NCBI GenBank assembly: GCA_910588125.1
Contig: CAJUPI010000050.1
Span: forward strand, 1 to 23,298
DNA: 23,298 nt
Direction of reading: 5' to 3'
Origin: an uncultured Lachnospiraceae bacterium
GTDB lineage: Bacteria; Bacillota; Clostridia; Lachnospirales; Lachnospiraceae
Within the stretch, counting starts at the first letter, position 1; each line of letters starts with the position of its first letter. Both the position numbers and the translations under genes were made by a program. Positions 1 to 7,220 of this stretch are shown in pieces. The notes under the pieces are model-generated. The model was not told the origin of the DNA, searched no databases, and was given only the letters and a program-made list of their open reading frames with translations.

Positions 1-53
1 CGTCCGAACACAGGATAGAGAAATGACGGGTGACTTATTTTGCAACACCCTCC
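1..53. repeat. Partial copy of dispersed inverted repeat family A
   Basis: The first 53 bases match the reverse complement of the left arm of the complete hairpin at 14318-14430. They share the blocks TCATTTCTCTATCCTGTGTT and GTTGCAAAATAA, separated by a diverged stretch of about 8 bases. Only one arm is present because the window begins inside the element. The outer end reads GAGGGTGTTGC, which resembles the terminal inverted repeat of an insertion sequence, so a MITE or an IS end are both possible. No transposase is visible. The next bases to 197 are AT-rich and contain no supportable gene. Confidence 0.8.
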
Positions 54-197
54 AAAAAATTAATTTATTATGTTTGTAAAAAATAGCAGGGGATTATAAT
101 GAACCTCTGATATTTTTATAACCTCAAGCCAATATAAGGAGCAAAACGACACTGACGCTTCGGGCCATGGCATCCTGCCCCTCCCAGGCAAAAATCC

Positions 198-491
198 TTA
201 ATCCAATTTCATATATAAAAGCGGATACGGATTTCCCTGCTCATCCAGCTCCACCCTTTTATAAACCTGAAATCCCATATGCTCATAAAAACCTTTTGCA
301 AGGGGATTCTGCTCATTTACCGCCAGCTCATTTACCGAGTAATCCCTGATCCCGCATTGAAGCAGCGTTTTCCCCAACCCTTTTCCCCTTTCAGCGGGCA
401 AGATGAACAGCATTTCAAGCCGCTGCCCCTCCACTCCCATAAAACTTACCGCCTCCCTTCCCAGTTTAATGCTTACATTAAGCGGGATAAA
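198..491 (-). pseudogene. GNAT-family N-acetyltransferase, C-terminal fragment
   Basis: The reading frame encodes the acetyl-CoA-binding half of a GNAT acetyltransferase. It has FMGVEGQRLEMLFI, then RGKGLGK (the motif A pyrophosphate loop, family pattern R/Q-x-x-G-x-G/A), then NEQNPLAKGFYEHMGF and a normal end at YMKLD plus stop. The N-terminal beta-alpha unit that forms the substrate side is absent. Upstream in the same frame the sequence turns into an unrelated phage-like fragment, so no plausible start exists. Family members are usually about 140-150 aa; only about 95 are recognisable here. It is called a pseudogene because the fold cannot be complete. The exact 5' break point (about 485-500) is an estimate. 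Confidence 0.72.
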
Positions 492-554
492 TACATTTCC
501 CAAATTCATATGCCTCCTGCAGATACTCCGTCTCATCAGTCTGCGGCCTGCCAT

Positions 555-839
555 TCGTATCTCCGCATCCGTTTTCACATTCATCCCCCACAGCTCGATC
601 AGCTTCGGCAGCACCTAGTAAATGGAAAACATCCCGAGCTCATCCAGTCATTCCTCCGGTGTATCCGGGATAGACCCGTCCGCGTGCTTCGCCATCACAT
701 AGGCAATATTCTCAAACATTTCCAGCGAGAATAAATCCAGGTTCGAGTTTCCCTCATCCTCCTTTCCTACCGCCTTCTCCAACGCGCTCAGATCCTTATA
801 GATATCTCTCTGGAACTTCAACCGATAAATCCGAGGAAT
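555..839 (-). pseudogene. Phage tail assembly chaperone-like fragment with two in-frame stops
   Basis: One frame from 839 down to about 555 reads as a continuous acidic alpha-helical protein interrupted by TGA at 648-650 and TAG at 615-617. Recognisable stretches are YRLKFQRDIYKDLSALEK, LDLFSLEMFENIAYVMAKHA and IPDTPEE(stop)LDELGMFSIY(stop)VLPKLIELWGMNVKTD. This pattern (a Trp expected at the TGA, a helix ending ELWGMN) resembles small tail-assembly chaperones of Firmicutes siphophages. The family assignment is from memory of the pattern, not a search. The N-terminus is missing: just upstream the sequence becomes a flavin reductase fragment in another frame. It is probably a prophage remnant. 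Confidence 0.55.
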
Positions 840-840
840 A

Positions 841-960
841 GAAAAACTCGGTTATGGTATAGCCGACACTCTCTGCATCCTCAGTGAACGCTTTGACCAG
901 CGCAAAGGTATTGCCATTTCTTCGGAGACTACCATTGAAAATGATAATCTTCTTGGGTAT
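841..960 (-). pseudogene. NADPH-dependent FMN reductase, N-terminal fragment lacking a start codon
   Basis: About 40 codons encode a flavodoxin-like N-terminus, PKKIIIFNGSLRRNGNTFAL, with the phosphate-binding GSxRxxGN loop, closely parallel to the intact neighbour upstream. A good Shine-Dalgarno (AAGGAGG, complement of 970-976) lies 9 nt before the expected start, but that codon (958-960) reads ATA instead of ATG. After about residue 40 the homology stops and phage-like sequence follows in another frame. The Shine-Dalgarno overlaps the stop of the intact reductase (975-977), so the two were probably a translationally coupled tandem pair before the second copy decayed. Confidence 0.7.
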
Positions 961-974
961 GGTATTCTTCCTCC

Positions 975-1520
975 TTAAAATTTCTCCGCCAAGACAGCCG
1001 CTTGTTTACAGCCGTCTGTCTTTTCAATATCACCGATATTCAGAACGCCCGGGACAAGAACCTCCCCGATCATCTTCCATTTTATCAATGCAGCAGAGCG
1101 TTCAATAGGGACGCGCACACCGTCAAAGACGGACATATCATCTTCTTCACAACAGGCGATAACCGCACACTCTTTACCTGCAATATCCTTTTCACCCACC
1201 ACAAAAGAGAACAGACGGTCAATGACCCCTTTAATTTGTGCAGGAATAGAATACCAATACACAGGCATAGAGAAAACCACAGCATCAGCCTCCAAAATAG
1301 CGGGAGCAATCGTGTTAAAATCATCATCAAAAGAACAAGCTTTTCCAGTCTTAAAGCAAGTCTCGCAAGCACGGCAGCCGCTCACATTTTTCAGCGCAGC
1401 GTCAAAGCGGGTGATGGTATGACCTTTGGCTTGTGCCGCTTGAATAAATGCCTCAGTCATAGCAAAGCTATTGCCTTTCTTCCGAGGACTACCGGTAACA
1501 ACAACAATTTTTTTGCTCAT
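975..1520 (-). CDS. NADPH-dependent FMN reductase / flavodoxin-family NAD(P)H oxidoreductase
   Basis: The 181-residue product has a flavodoxin-like fold. It shows a beta1 strand and FMN phosphate loop (TGSPRKKGNS, 9-18), a cysteine cluster C49-x2-C52-x2-C55-x6-C62 followed by DDD (65-67), and the family signature PVYWYSIPAQIKGVIDR (86-102). The cysteine spacing resembles iron-sulfur flavoproteins and related reductases, but a bound cluster is not proven. The start at 1520 is chosen over one at 1562 because AGGAGGT (complement of 1528-1534) sits 7 nt upstream. A sigma-A promoter lies at 1574-1601 on this strand. The gene diverges from an HxlR regulator, a common arrangement for reductases induced by electrophiles or oxidants. 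The substrate is unknown; the protein is probably cytoplasmic. Confidence 0.9.
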   Translation of the reverse strand: MSKKIVVVTGSPRKKGNSFAMTEAFIQAAQAKGHTITRFDAALKNVSGCRACETCFKTGKACSFDDDFNTIAPAILEADAVVFSMPVYWYSIPAQIKGVIDRLFSFVVGEKDIAGKECAVIACCEEDDMSVFDGVRVPIERSAALIKWKMIGEVLVPGVLNIGDIEKTDGCKQAAVLAEKF

Positions 1521-1573
1521 GCAAAGTACCTCCTGATTTTGCGGGCTTGACTTTCCCCGCACCTGACAGTATC

Positions 1574-1601
1574 ATTGTAGCAAGAATTAAAGCAAAATCA
1601 A
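1574..1601 (-). promoter_or_regulatory. Sigma-A promoter of the FMN reductase
   Basis: On the minus strand, -35 TTGATT (complement of 1596-1601) and -10 TACAAT (complement of 1574-1579) are separated by 16 nt. The -10 is preceded by TGC, an extended -10. The candidate HxlR operator abuts the upstream edge of the -35, a position consistent with repression. Confidence 0.65.
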
Positions 1602-1625
1602 GTACGCACATATAAGTGCGATACT
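1601..1625. promoter_or_regulatory. Candidate HxlR operator (inverted repeat)
   Basis: The sequence AGTACGCAC-ATATAA-GTGCGATACT is an imperfect inverted repeat (AGTAcGCAC against AGTAtcGCAC on the other strand). It lies in the 125-bp gap between the divergent reductase and HxlR genes. It touches the -35 of the reductase promoter and ends about 20 nt before the regulator start, so one bound dimer could control both. Its position and symmetry fit winged-helix HxlR regulators; binding is inferred. Confidence 0.5.
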
Positions 1626-1645
1626 AACCCGGAGGAAAGCGTACT

Positions 1646-1987
1646 ATGAGTGAACGCTGTATTTCGCAAGAGTGTCTCAATGACACTGGCTTTAGCTACA
1701 CCCTGTCTTTAATCAACGGAAAATACAAAATGATAATCCTTTATGTCTTGATGGAATTTAAGGTTGTTCGTTTCAATGAGATGAAAAAATATATTGGGAG
1801 TATTTCTTATAAGACACTGAGTTCCACGCTAAAAGAACTAGAAGCAGATCAACTGGTACATAGGGAGGAATATCCCCAAATTCCACCCAAGGTTGAGTAT
1901 AGTCTAACGGAACGTGGAAAGTCTCTCATGCCTCTTTTAGATGAAATGTGCGATTGGGGTGAAAAGAACAGACTTCTGACCACGTAA
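1646..1987 (+). CDS. HxlR-family winged-helix transcriptional regulator
   Basis: The 113-residue protein has the whole HxlR winged-helix domain: the helix containing INGKYKMIILYVL (23-35), the recognition region FNEMKKYIGSISYKTLSSTLKELE (43-66), the wing VHREEYPQIPPKVEYSLTERG (71-91) and a C-terminal dimer helix. N-terminal cysteines C5 and C10 are notable because relatives such as YodB and HypR sense electrophiles through an N-terminal Cys; whether either plays that role here is open. The start is supported by GGAGG at 1631-1635. It is transcribed away from the FMN reductase, its likely target. A hairpin with a T-rich tail follows at 2004-2028. Confidence 0.92.
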   Translation: MSERCISQECLNDTGFSYTLSLINGKYKMIILYVLMEFKVVRFNEMKKYIGSISYKTLSSTLKELEADQLVHREEYPQIPPKVEYSLTERGKSLMPLLDEMCDWGEKNRLLTT

Positions 1988-1994
1988 TTGGCGG

Positions 1995-2047
1995 CAAGCA
2001 AGGCAAGTGTATAGACACTTGTAATTTTCGCTCCGCGAAAATGCTTG
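1995..2047 (+). other. Predicted three-way-junction structure / hxlR-distal terminator
   Basis: Two perfect hairpins follow each other. CAAGTGT-ATAG-ACACTTG (2004-2021) is followed by TAATTTT and could terminate the HxlR transcript. ATTTTCGC-TCC-GCGAAAAT (2024-2042) is the second. The flanks CAAGC (1995-1999) and GCTTG (2043-2047) can pair around both, giving a compact three-way junction. Clustered small hairpins like this also occur at transfer origins of integrative elements, but no relaxase gene is present, so only the structure is claimed. Confidence 0.5.
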
Positions 2048-2099
2048 TTGGAGTTCCCCAAAACCCAATGGACACTGGCCAGAAGTAACCGCATAGCAA

Positions 2100-2133
2100 A
2101 ACACCGCCTTGTTTTCCAGGGCGGCGTTGTTTG
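2100..2133. terminator. Bidirectional rho-independent terminator
   Basis: AACACCGCC (2100-2108) pairs with GGCGGCGTT (2120-2128), with one G-U/A-C position depending on strand, around an 11-nt loop. On the plus strand it is followed by GTTTGT and on the minus strand by GTTTTG. It sits between the end of the ABC-2 permease gene (minus strand) and the HxlR gene (plus strand), where a shared terminator is expected. Confidence 0.6.
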
Positions 2134-2151
2134 TAAGGTTGATAGCTCTGT

Positions 2152-3246
2152 TTAAAACATCCTCAGGTAATAAGAAGGTAGAAAGAGCCGCTCCATCGCT
2201 TTAAATTCTGGTATATATTTCCCGATATCCAAAAATACCGGACAGAAAATCAGGCTGCCTGCCAGAAAAAAGGGAATCAGGCTGCCGATCAAGGCTTCCC
2301 GGCGGCAAATCAGGCATATTGCCCAGGAAAACAAAGTCACCATCATACTATAGCCTGCCAGTACAACCAGCTCATATCCTCCGCGCCAGTCTACATTCCC
2401 GGTTCTCAGCGCCGCCAGGCCGGATATCCCGGCCAGAAATACCGGCGCCGCTATCGCCGCCAGGCGGCATCCGGTCCGAATCCCATAAGGTACTGCCAGA
2501 AATAAATGCTTTCTTTCATCTGCCAGATAAATCACTGCACTATAGAGGCCAGCCACAAACAGATAGACGGCTACGATTCCACGGACAGGAAATACCGAAG
2601 CTTTGGGCTGGTTCCTGGTAGCCTCTCCCTTCCCGTCAACCATTTCATAGGTAAACTGAAAGGTGCTGCCGTTTTCTTTCCATTTGTCATAAAGCTGCCC
2701 GATATCTTCCGGAGTATGGCTGATTCCTGCCGCCTCCAGCTTTTCTGCAATATATTGCACCAATAATTCCCGATCATACAACTGAATCATGGCCGCAAAT
2801 ACCACTTCGGAAGATAGCTGTGCAGCAATTGTGGAAGGCGCCGAGTAGACCCGGATGCTTCGTTTGAATTTTTTGCGGTCCAGTTGTTTTTGCAGCTCTG
2901 CCGAAATCACATACCCGCACTCCGCCCGCCGGGAAGCCACTTCTTCCTTTACCTGTTGTTCATTTTCACACCAATAAAAACGAAACAATCCGTCTCCCGC
3001 CGGCCGGTTTACTAAAGACTCGGCCAGCTTTTGTTCCAGCCCCCCGGTTGTTCCCTTTTCATATATTTTTTCCTGCTCTGTACAAACGGCAATCCGGATT
3101 TCCGCCGCCGATTCCTTCTCCGATCCCCGGATCAACAAGGTTCCTGCAGGAAAAAGCAAAAGAATGATCAAAAATGACCATTTGCGCAGATATCTCTTGC
3201 AGGACAACAAAAACCATATTCCGACTCTTCTTATCCCCTCTGTCAT
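2152..3246 (-). CDS. ABC-2 type transporter permease (second subunit)
   Basis: This 364-residue membrane protein has the ABC-2 permease layout. One N-terminal TM helix (about 23-40) is followed by an extracytoplasmic domain of roughly 180 residues and a C-terminal block of TM helices (about 220-241, 262-280, 292-314, 319-338). It ends with an amphipathic stretch, FLPSYYLRMF. The start at 3246 is preferred because its ATG overlaps the upstream gene's TGA (ATGA, 3243-3246), indicating translational coupling; a GGAAAGG Shine-Dalgarno precedes it. It presumably forms a heterodimeric channel with the 3243-4511 permease, energised by the ATPase at 6527-7207. The cargo is unknown. Similarity to NatB/YhgE-like exporters is by architecture only. 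Confidence 0.8.
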   Translation of the reverse strand: MTEGIRRVGIWFLLSCKRYLRKWSFLIILLLFPAGTLLIRGSEKESAAEIRIAVCTEQEKIYEKGTTGGLEQKLAESLVNRPAGDGLFRFYWCENEQQVKEEVASRRAECGYVISAELQKQLDRKKFKRSIRVYSAPSTIAAQLSSEVVFAAMIQLYDRELLVQYIAEKLEAAGISHTPEDIGQLYDKWKENGSTFQFTYEMVDGKGEATRNQPKASVFPVRGIVAVYLFVAGLYSAVIYLADERKHLFLAVPYGIRTGCRLAAIAAPVFLAGISGLAALRTGNVDWRGGYELVVLAGYSMMVTLFSWAICLICRREALIGSLIPFFLAGSLIFCPVFLDIGKYIPEFKAMERLFLPSYYLRMF

Positions 3247-4511
3247 CGCTCTTTCCTTTCCAGCCATACTGTCAACAAAAAACATACCAAAAGCATTAAC
3301 AGTAATTTTGCAGTCACGGCCAGTGACCATGCCTTAGTCAGCGCCATCTGCACTCCTGCCATCAAAATAGCGGAAGGCATCCCCGGAGCCAGATAGCGTA
3401 TCACCTCCGGCAAAAAGATTGTGGGAAGAAATCCTCCTGCCAGGAAATGTTGGGCTGTCACAACCAAAAACAGCAACATAATCCCTCCCAGCAAAGAGCC
3501 TGCAGCCTGGAAAATCACAACCGCCAGGGCTGCCGCCCCCAGGCAAACCAACACCAATATCAGCAAAGCCAGCATTCCGGACAAAATTCCATCCTCAACG
3601 CCGATCTCCTTTTTTATGAAAAATTCTGATATCGGAAAGCCCAGGCCTTTAGGCAGCTTTTCCAGCAGCCAAAATCCTCCCTTCATCAACGCTCCTGCCA
3701 TCGTGGTCATCACCAGGAAAAGGCTTCCCAAACTGACATATCTTCCAAAGATCCGGCTGATGCTCCCCACTCCTGCCAACGCCAGCTTCCTCTGCATCAC
3801 TGGTGAAAACGGCAGCAAATACCCCGACAGCGGAATCGACAGCAACAGTAAAAACAATACATAGGCACTGATTCCATAAAAAACCGGCACCTCTACGTCT
3901 CCGGTCGCACTTACCCGCAAATGGCGGAAATAATCTTCTCTTGGCAGGCTGTAGGACAGAAAAATCTGATTCAAATCCCGTTCCAGCTCCGGAAGCCGCG
4001 CTCCCAGATCCTTTTGCAAATACAATTCATTTCCGGCATAGATCCCGGCCTGTGAAGCTCCCAAAATCTGTGCTCCGGCTTCGGTCAGCTCTCTGAAAAT
4101 CCGGCTTTCCAGCCAGGCATCTTCGGGAAGTAGGATCCGTACCGTCGGATTGCTCCCATCGATAATCCCCTGAATCAGCCCTTTGGGCATATCCATCACG
4201 GCATTCAATTCCCCGTTTTGCAACTTCTCCAGGCTCTCTTCCCGTTCCAGGTACTGAAAATCGCACACGCTATTCACACTGTCCAGGGAGCTTATCATAG
4301 AAACCATCTGTCTGGCCAGGCCGTCTTCTTTTGGCAATACCACACCAACCAAGACCCGCCCCATCGCCGTATCCCCATATAAGGCACGTCCTGCCAAAAG
4401 AGCAATCGCACCCGCCAGAAACAGCAGTGCGATTGCCCCCGCAAACATCTGTGGAAATCTCCGGTATGCTCTTTTCAGTTCCAGTTTCCAAAAAACCAGA
4501 CGCATTGACAT
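3243..4511 (-). CDS. ABC-2 type transporter permease (first subunit)
   Basis: The 422-residue protein has TM1 at about 22-42, a large extracytoplasmic domain (about 45-205), then five to six further TM helices (about 211-233, 258-276, 308-334, 338-358, 395-416). A YLAPGMPSAILMAG segment is typical of the region between the last helices of ABC-2 exporters. The start at 4509-4511 follows GGGGA. The gene begins 30 nt after the zinc-ribbon gene and overlaps the next permease by 4 nt, so the two permeases are almost certainly made together. Each subunit having a large external loop suggests interaction with an extracytoplasmic substrate or with the zinc-ribbon protein's ectodomain. The exported molecule cannot be told from sequence. 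Confidence 0.82.
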   Translation of the reverse strand: MSMRLVFWKLELKRAYRRFPQMFAGAIALLFLAGAIALLAGRALYGDTAMGRVLVGVVLPKEDGLARQMVSMISSLDSVNSVCDFQYLEREESLEKLQNGELNAVMDMPKGLIQGIIDGSNPTVRILLPEDAWLESRIFRELTEAGAQILGASQAGIYAGNELYLQKDLGARLPELERDLNQIFLSYSLPREDYFRHLRVSATGDVEVPVFYGISAYVLFLLLLSIPLSGYLLPFSPVMQRKLALAGVGSISRIFGRYVSLGSLFLVMTTMAGALMKGGFWLLEKLPKGLGFPISEFFIKKEIGVEDGILSGMLALLILVLVCLGAAALAVVIFQAAGSLLGGIMLLFLVVTAQHFLAGGFLPTIFLPEVIRYLAPGMPSAILMAGVQMALTKAWSLAVTAKLLLMLLVCFLLTVWLERKER

Positions 4512-4541
4512 ATCTTCATTCCCCGATTCTTTTTCTATCCG

Positions 4542-6431
4542 TTAGTTCATCATGGGTGCCACCTGACTGGCAATATCCATCACACCCATATATACCTCCA
4601 TCATGATTTCCTGCCAATCTTCCCCGGTGGCCGCCAAAACATCCAGCTTCTCTCCCTCCGGTTCTGTCACTTCCTCCGATAAAGGCCGCAGATCGTATTC
4701 TCCGCTGAACACCATATAGGCGTCCTCTGTTCCTATACTCCATGTATCGGAATCCGGCACATCCACCCGAAACTCATCCAAATCCATATGAAATGCCGAT
4801 CCCTTTTCCAATTCGCTGATGACGCCGGTTGCCGACAGTCCCAGTACTTTTTCCTGATCCACTGCCACTTCTGCCTTTACATTAAAATCTCCATCCTCTG
4901 CATAATAGGTGCTGCTTGCCATCACTCCAATATGATCTTCATCACCCGCATACACATCAAAGGAAATGTCGCCGGTCAGCTGATTTTTATCATAAGTACC
5001 CTGTTTCACCATTTCGAATCTCACGCTTTCCCCATCCTCAGTCAGCACCACCTTGGCCTGCGCATTCTGGGTCAGATAACTTCCCCCCTGAAGGATCAGG
5101 CTGAATTTCACATCTATAACTTCTCCGTCATCATTCAGAGAAGTCGTCCCTTCTACAGAAGCCAGCCGTCCTTTGGAATCTACATGAACCAGCATCTCGA
5201 TATCTCCAAGCGCCTGTTCCAGAGTATCTATCGCCTCATCGACCGATTTTTTTACCTCTTCATAATTCTCTTCCAGCTGTTCCTCCGCCGACAAACCGCC
5301 CAAAGCTTCAGTAGCCCCTTCTCCGCCGGTGATCTCAAGCATCCGCAGGCTCATCCGCAAATTTTCCAGAAAATTCTCCTTCAGCTCTTTATCCTGCAAA
5401 AAGAAATCCGCGGAAGTCCGCAAAAACGAAATCATGGAATCCTTGCTGACATGAACCTGATAGCCCTTACAGGATACCTCCTTGCCGTTCATCTGGAAAG
5501 AACCCTTTTCCGCCTTTTCCACTGTCAGCGCCGCCTTGAAGTTTTCCTGGGCCTGGCTGCCCTCCTGATAGCGTTTCCATACATCCTTGAGCCCATAAGG
5601 ATCCGATGCTGTTCCTTCCTCCATCTTTGACTGGACCCAGGCCATATATTCCTGATAAAATGCCGCCAGCTCTTCCAGATCCACATCCGAGCCCTCCAAA
5701 ACCGGCCCCAGCGTCGGCGAACTCTTTAAGCGATCTACCAGCCCTTCGCTGATGTCCAGGGTAAACACCCGGCTGCTCAGCTCAGGCACTGCCGCCATCA
5801 CGGTTTCATCCCCATAATAAAGCTTCAGTTTCATCAAGTCCATATTATTATACAGAATCCCCATATCAAAGGAGCCCTTCTGGTTCTCTCTGTCATACTT
5901 AAATTCTGTGCGGATCCCTCCGCCGGCCAGCTTGTTCACCGTTTCCTCCGAACAGTTTTCCAGCACCAGCTCTGTCTTCACCTGCTGGCTGCCGCCTGCC
6001 GCATACTCCTGAAATTGGGACAAGCCAAACAGTTCCTCCATCGGGCTGACCTGATCCTCCGGATAAATATTCTCAAAAGCATTGATCACTACCTCTTTCG
6101 GATCCTTCTCCGTCAGCTTCATCACTGCCAGTGCGCCAATACCAATCACTGCCGCCGCTGCCACCGCAATCAGGGCAATCCTTGCTCCAGGCTTCTTTTG
6201 GGGCTGTACCGGACCTCCGTTAAACAGTTCACTCGCAGACCCCGGCAAATCAGATGTCTTTGCCGACACCCCGGCCCCAGCCTCTGCTTCATCAGTTTTT
6301 TCTCCCGTCATACACTCAGCCGGCGCCTGGCTGCCTTCCTCCTCAGGCATGGCTCCCTCCACCGGCTGACCGCAAAAAGAGCACTTGGAATCATTCTCCT
6401 TTAATTCGCTTCCACAATAATTGCACTTCAT
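4542..6431 (-). CDS. Zinc-ribbon, single-TM protein with large extracytoplasmic domain
   Basis: The 629-residue protein starts with a zinc ribbon (C3-x2-C6 ... C17-x2-C20). An acidic Pro/Ala-rich linker (about 21-80), one TM helix (about 84-104) and about 520 residues outside the membrane follow. The outer part is rich in beta-strand-like stretches (for example FDMGILYNNMDLMKLKLYYG) plus an acidic helical segment near the middle. The start at 6431 is chosen because GGGAGG lies 7 nt upstream. Topology by the positive-inside rule puts the ribbon in the cytoplasm. It lies between an ABC ATPase and two ABC-2 permeases, so an accessory or regulatory role in that exporter is likely. I recognise no enzymatic motif and do not assign a named ectodomain family. 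Confidence 0.82.
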   Translation of the reverse strand: MKCNYCGSELKENDSKCSFCGQPVEGAMPEEEGSQAPAECMTGEKTDEAEAGAGVSAKTSDLPGSASELFNGGPVQPQKKPGARIALIAVAAAAVIGIGALAVMKLTEKDPKEVVINAFENIYPEDQVSPMEELFGLSQFQEYAAGGSQQVKTELVLENCSEETVNKLAGGGIRTEFKYDRENQKGSFDMGILYNNMDLMKLKLYYGDETVMAAVPELSSRVFTLDISEGLVDRLKSSPTLGPVLEGSDVDLEELAAFYQEYMAWVQSKMEEGTASDPYGLKDVWKRYQEGSQAQENFKAALTVEKAEKGSFQMNGKEVSCKGYQVHVSKDSMISFLRTSADFFLQDKELKENFLENLRMSLRMLEITGGEGATEALGGLSAEEQLEENYEEVKKSVDEAIDTLEQALGDIEMLVHVDSKGRLASVEGTTSLNDDGEVIDVKFSLILQGGSYLTQNAQAKVVLTEDGESVRFEMVKQGTYDKNQLTGDISFDVYAGDEDHIGVMASSTYYAEDGDFNVKAEVAVDQEKVLGLSATGVISELEKGSAFHMDLDEFRVDVPDSDTWSIGTEDAYMVFSGEYDLRPLSEEVTEPEGEKLDVLAATGEDWQEIMMEVYMGVMDIASQVAPMMN

Positions 6432-6484
6432 TCGTTTTCCTCCCATCATATCTCCAGGCACACATTACTCGCCATATGAAACGT

Positions 6485-6514
6485 ATTATACTACACCACC
6501 ACCTGTTTTTACAA
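6485..6514 (-). promoter_or_regulatory. Candidate promoter for the zinc-ribbon/permease genes
   Basis: On the minus strand, -35 TTGTAA (complement of 6509-6514) and -10 TATAAT (complement of 6485-6490) are separated by 18 nt, inside the 95-nt gap after the ATPase gene. The -10 is perfect and the -35 moderate. It would allow the last three genes to be expressed apart from carAB and the ATPase. Confidence 0.45.
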
Positions 6515-6526
6515 GGGAGAATATAT

Positions 6527-7207
6527 TTACCCTCTATGAAACATTTCAATCAATTCCTTCTCTCCTAACCCGCTCTCCACCATACGCAGCCCTCCCCCTT
6601 TCAGCACATACATTACCGTGCACAGAGAAAGTTCCGGCATCTCATGAGAAGTCAGAAGGATCGTCCCCCCGTTTTTCCGATATTTTTCCAGATATTCGCG
6701 AATATCTGCCTTACACTCCAGATCCAAAGCCGCCCCCGGCTCATCCAGGATCAGTATCGAGGCATGGTTAGACAGTGCACAGGCAATGCTCAGCCTTTTT
6801 TTCATTCCTCCGGACAGGGTGGAGACCGTCTTCTTTTGCATTTCCCGGATTCCCAGCATAGCCGCCGCCCCCGACTCCAGATCCTCCTCCATCCGCATCC
6901 GGCTTCCCCGATACCACAGAGAAAGATTATCTCTCACCGAAAGTTCCTCAATCAAAGGATTCTCCTGCGGTACATATGCCGCCTCTTCATAAAATATTTT
7001 TGAATTCCCAATCGCCTCTCTGCCATGAAATAGGATACTTCCCCGATCTGCCCGGACCGCCCCTGCCAGGATCGAAAGCAGAGTGGTCTTCCCGCATCCA
7101 TTGCTTCCCACAATCCCCACGCATTCTCCCGGCGACGCCTTCAAAGAGAGCTCATCCAGGACCTTGTTTCCTTTATATGACTTACACAGACCTGTTACCT
7201 CCAGCAT
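6527..7207 (-). CDS. ABC transporter ATP-binding protein
   Basis: This 226-residue ABC ATPase has every motif intact: Walker A GSNGCGKTT (34-42), Q-loop VPQE (Q81), signature LSGGM (131-135), Walker B ILILDEP (151-157) and H-loop TSHE (H188). It matches single-domain ATPases that drive ABC-2 exporters (NatA/CcmA-like), though it is short at the C-terminus. The start at 7207 is chosen because AAGGAG (complement of 7214-7219) lies 6 nt upstream; a longer reading would run into the carB end. It begins 13 nt after the carB stop with no visible terminator between them, so read-through from carAB is likely. Its partners are the two permeases downstream. Confidence 0.93.
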   Translation of the reverse strand: MLEVTGLCKSYKGNKVLDELSLKASPGECVGIVGSNGCGKTTLLSILAGAVRADRGSILFHGREAIGNSKIFYEEAAYVPQENPLIEELSVRDNLSLWYRGSRMRMEEDLESGAAAMLGIREMQKKTVSTLSGGMKKRLSIACALSNHASILILDEPGAALDLECKADIREYLEKYRKNGGTILLTSHEMPELSLCTVMYVLKGGGLRMVESGLGEKELIEMFHRG

Positions 7208-7220
7208 GGAAGCTCCTTTC

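Noticed and set aside
555..839. UGA/UAG recoding in the phage-like fragment
   Set aside because: Other genes use normal stops, two different stop codons are involved, and both ends of the gene are missing, so decay is simpler.
1002..1550. 182-codon plus-strand frame opposite the FMN reductase
   Set aside because: Shadow of a gene with full motifs, promoter and Shine-Dalgarno on the other strand.
1849..2094. 81-codon minus-strand frame over the HxlR 3' end
   Set aside because: Overlaps the HxlR wing region and the hairpins; no ribosome site or motif.
4788..5630. 280-codon plus-strand frame opposite the zinc-ribbon gene
   Set aside because: No domain or start signal; the minus-strand frame has a zinc ribbon, TM helix and operon spacing.
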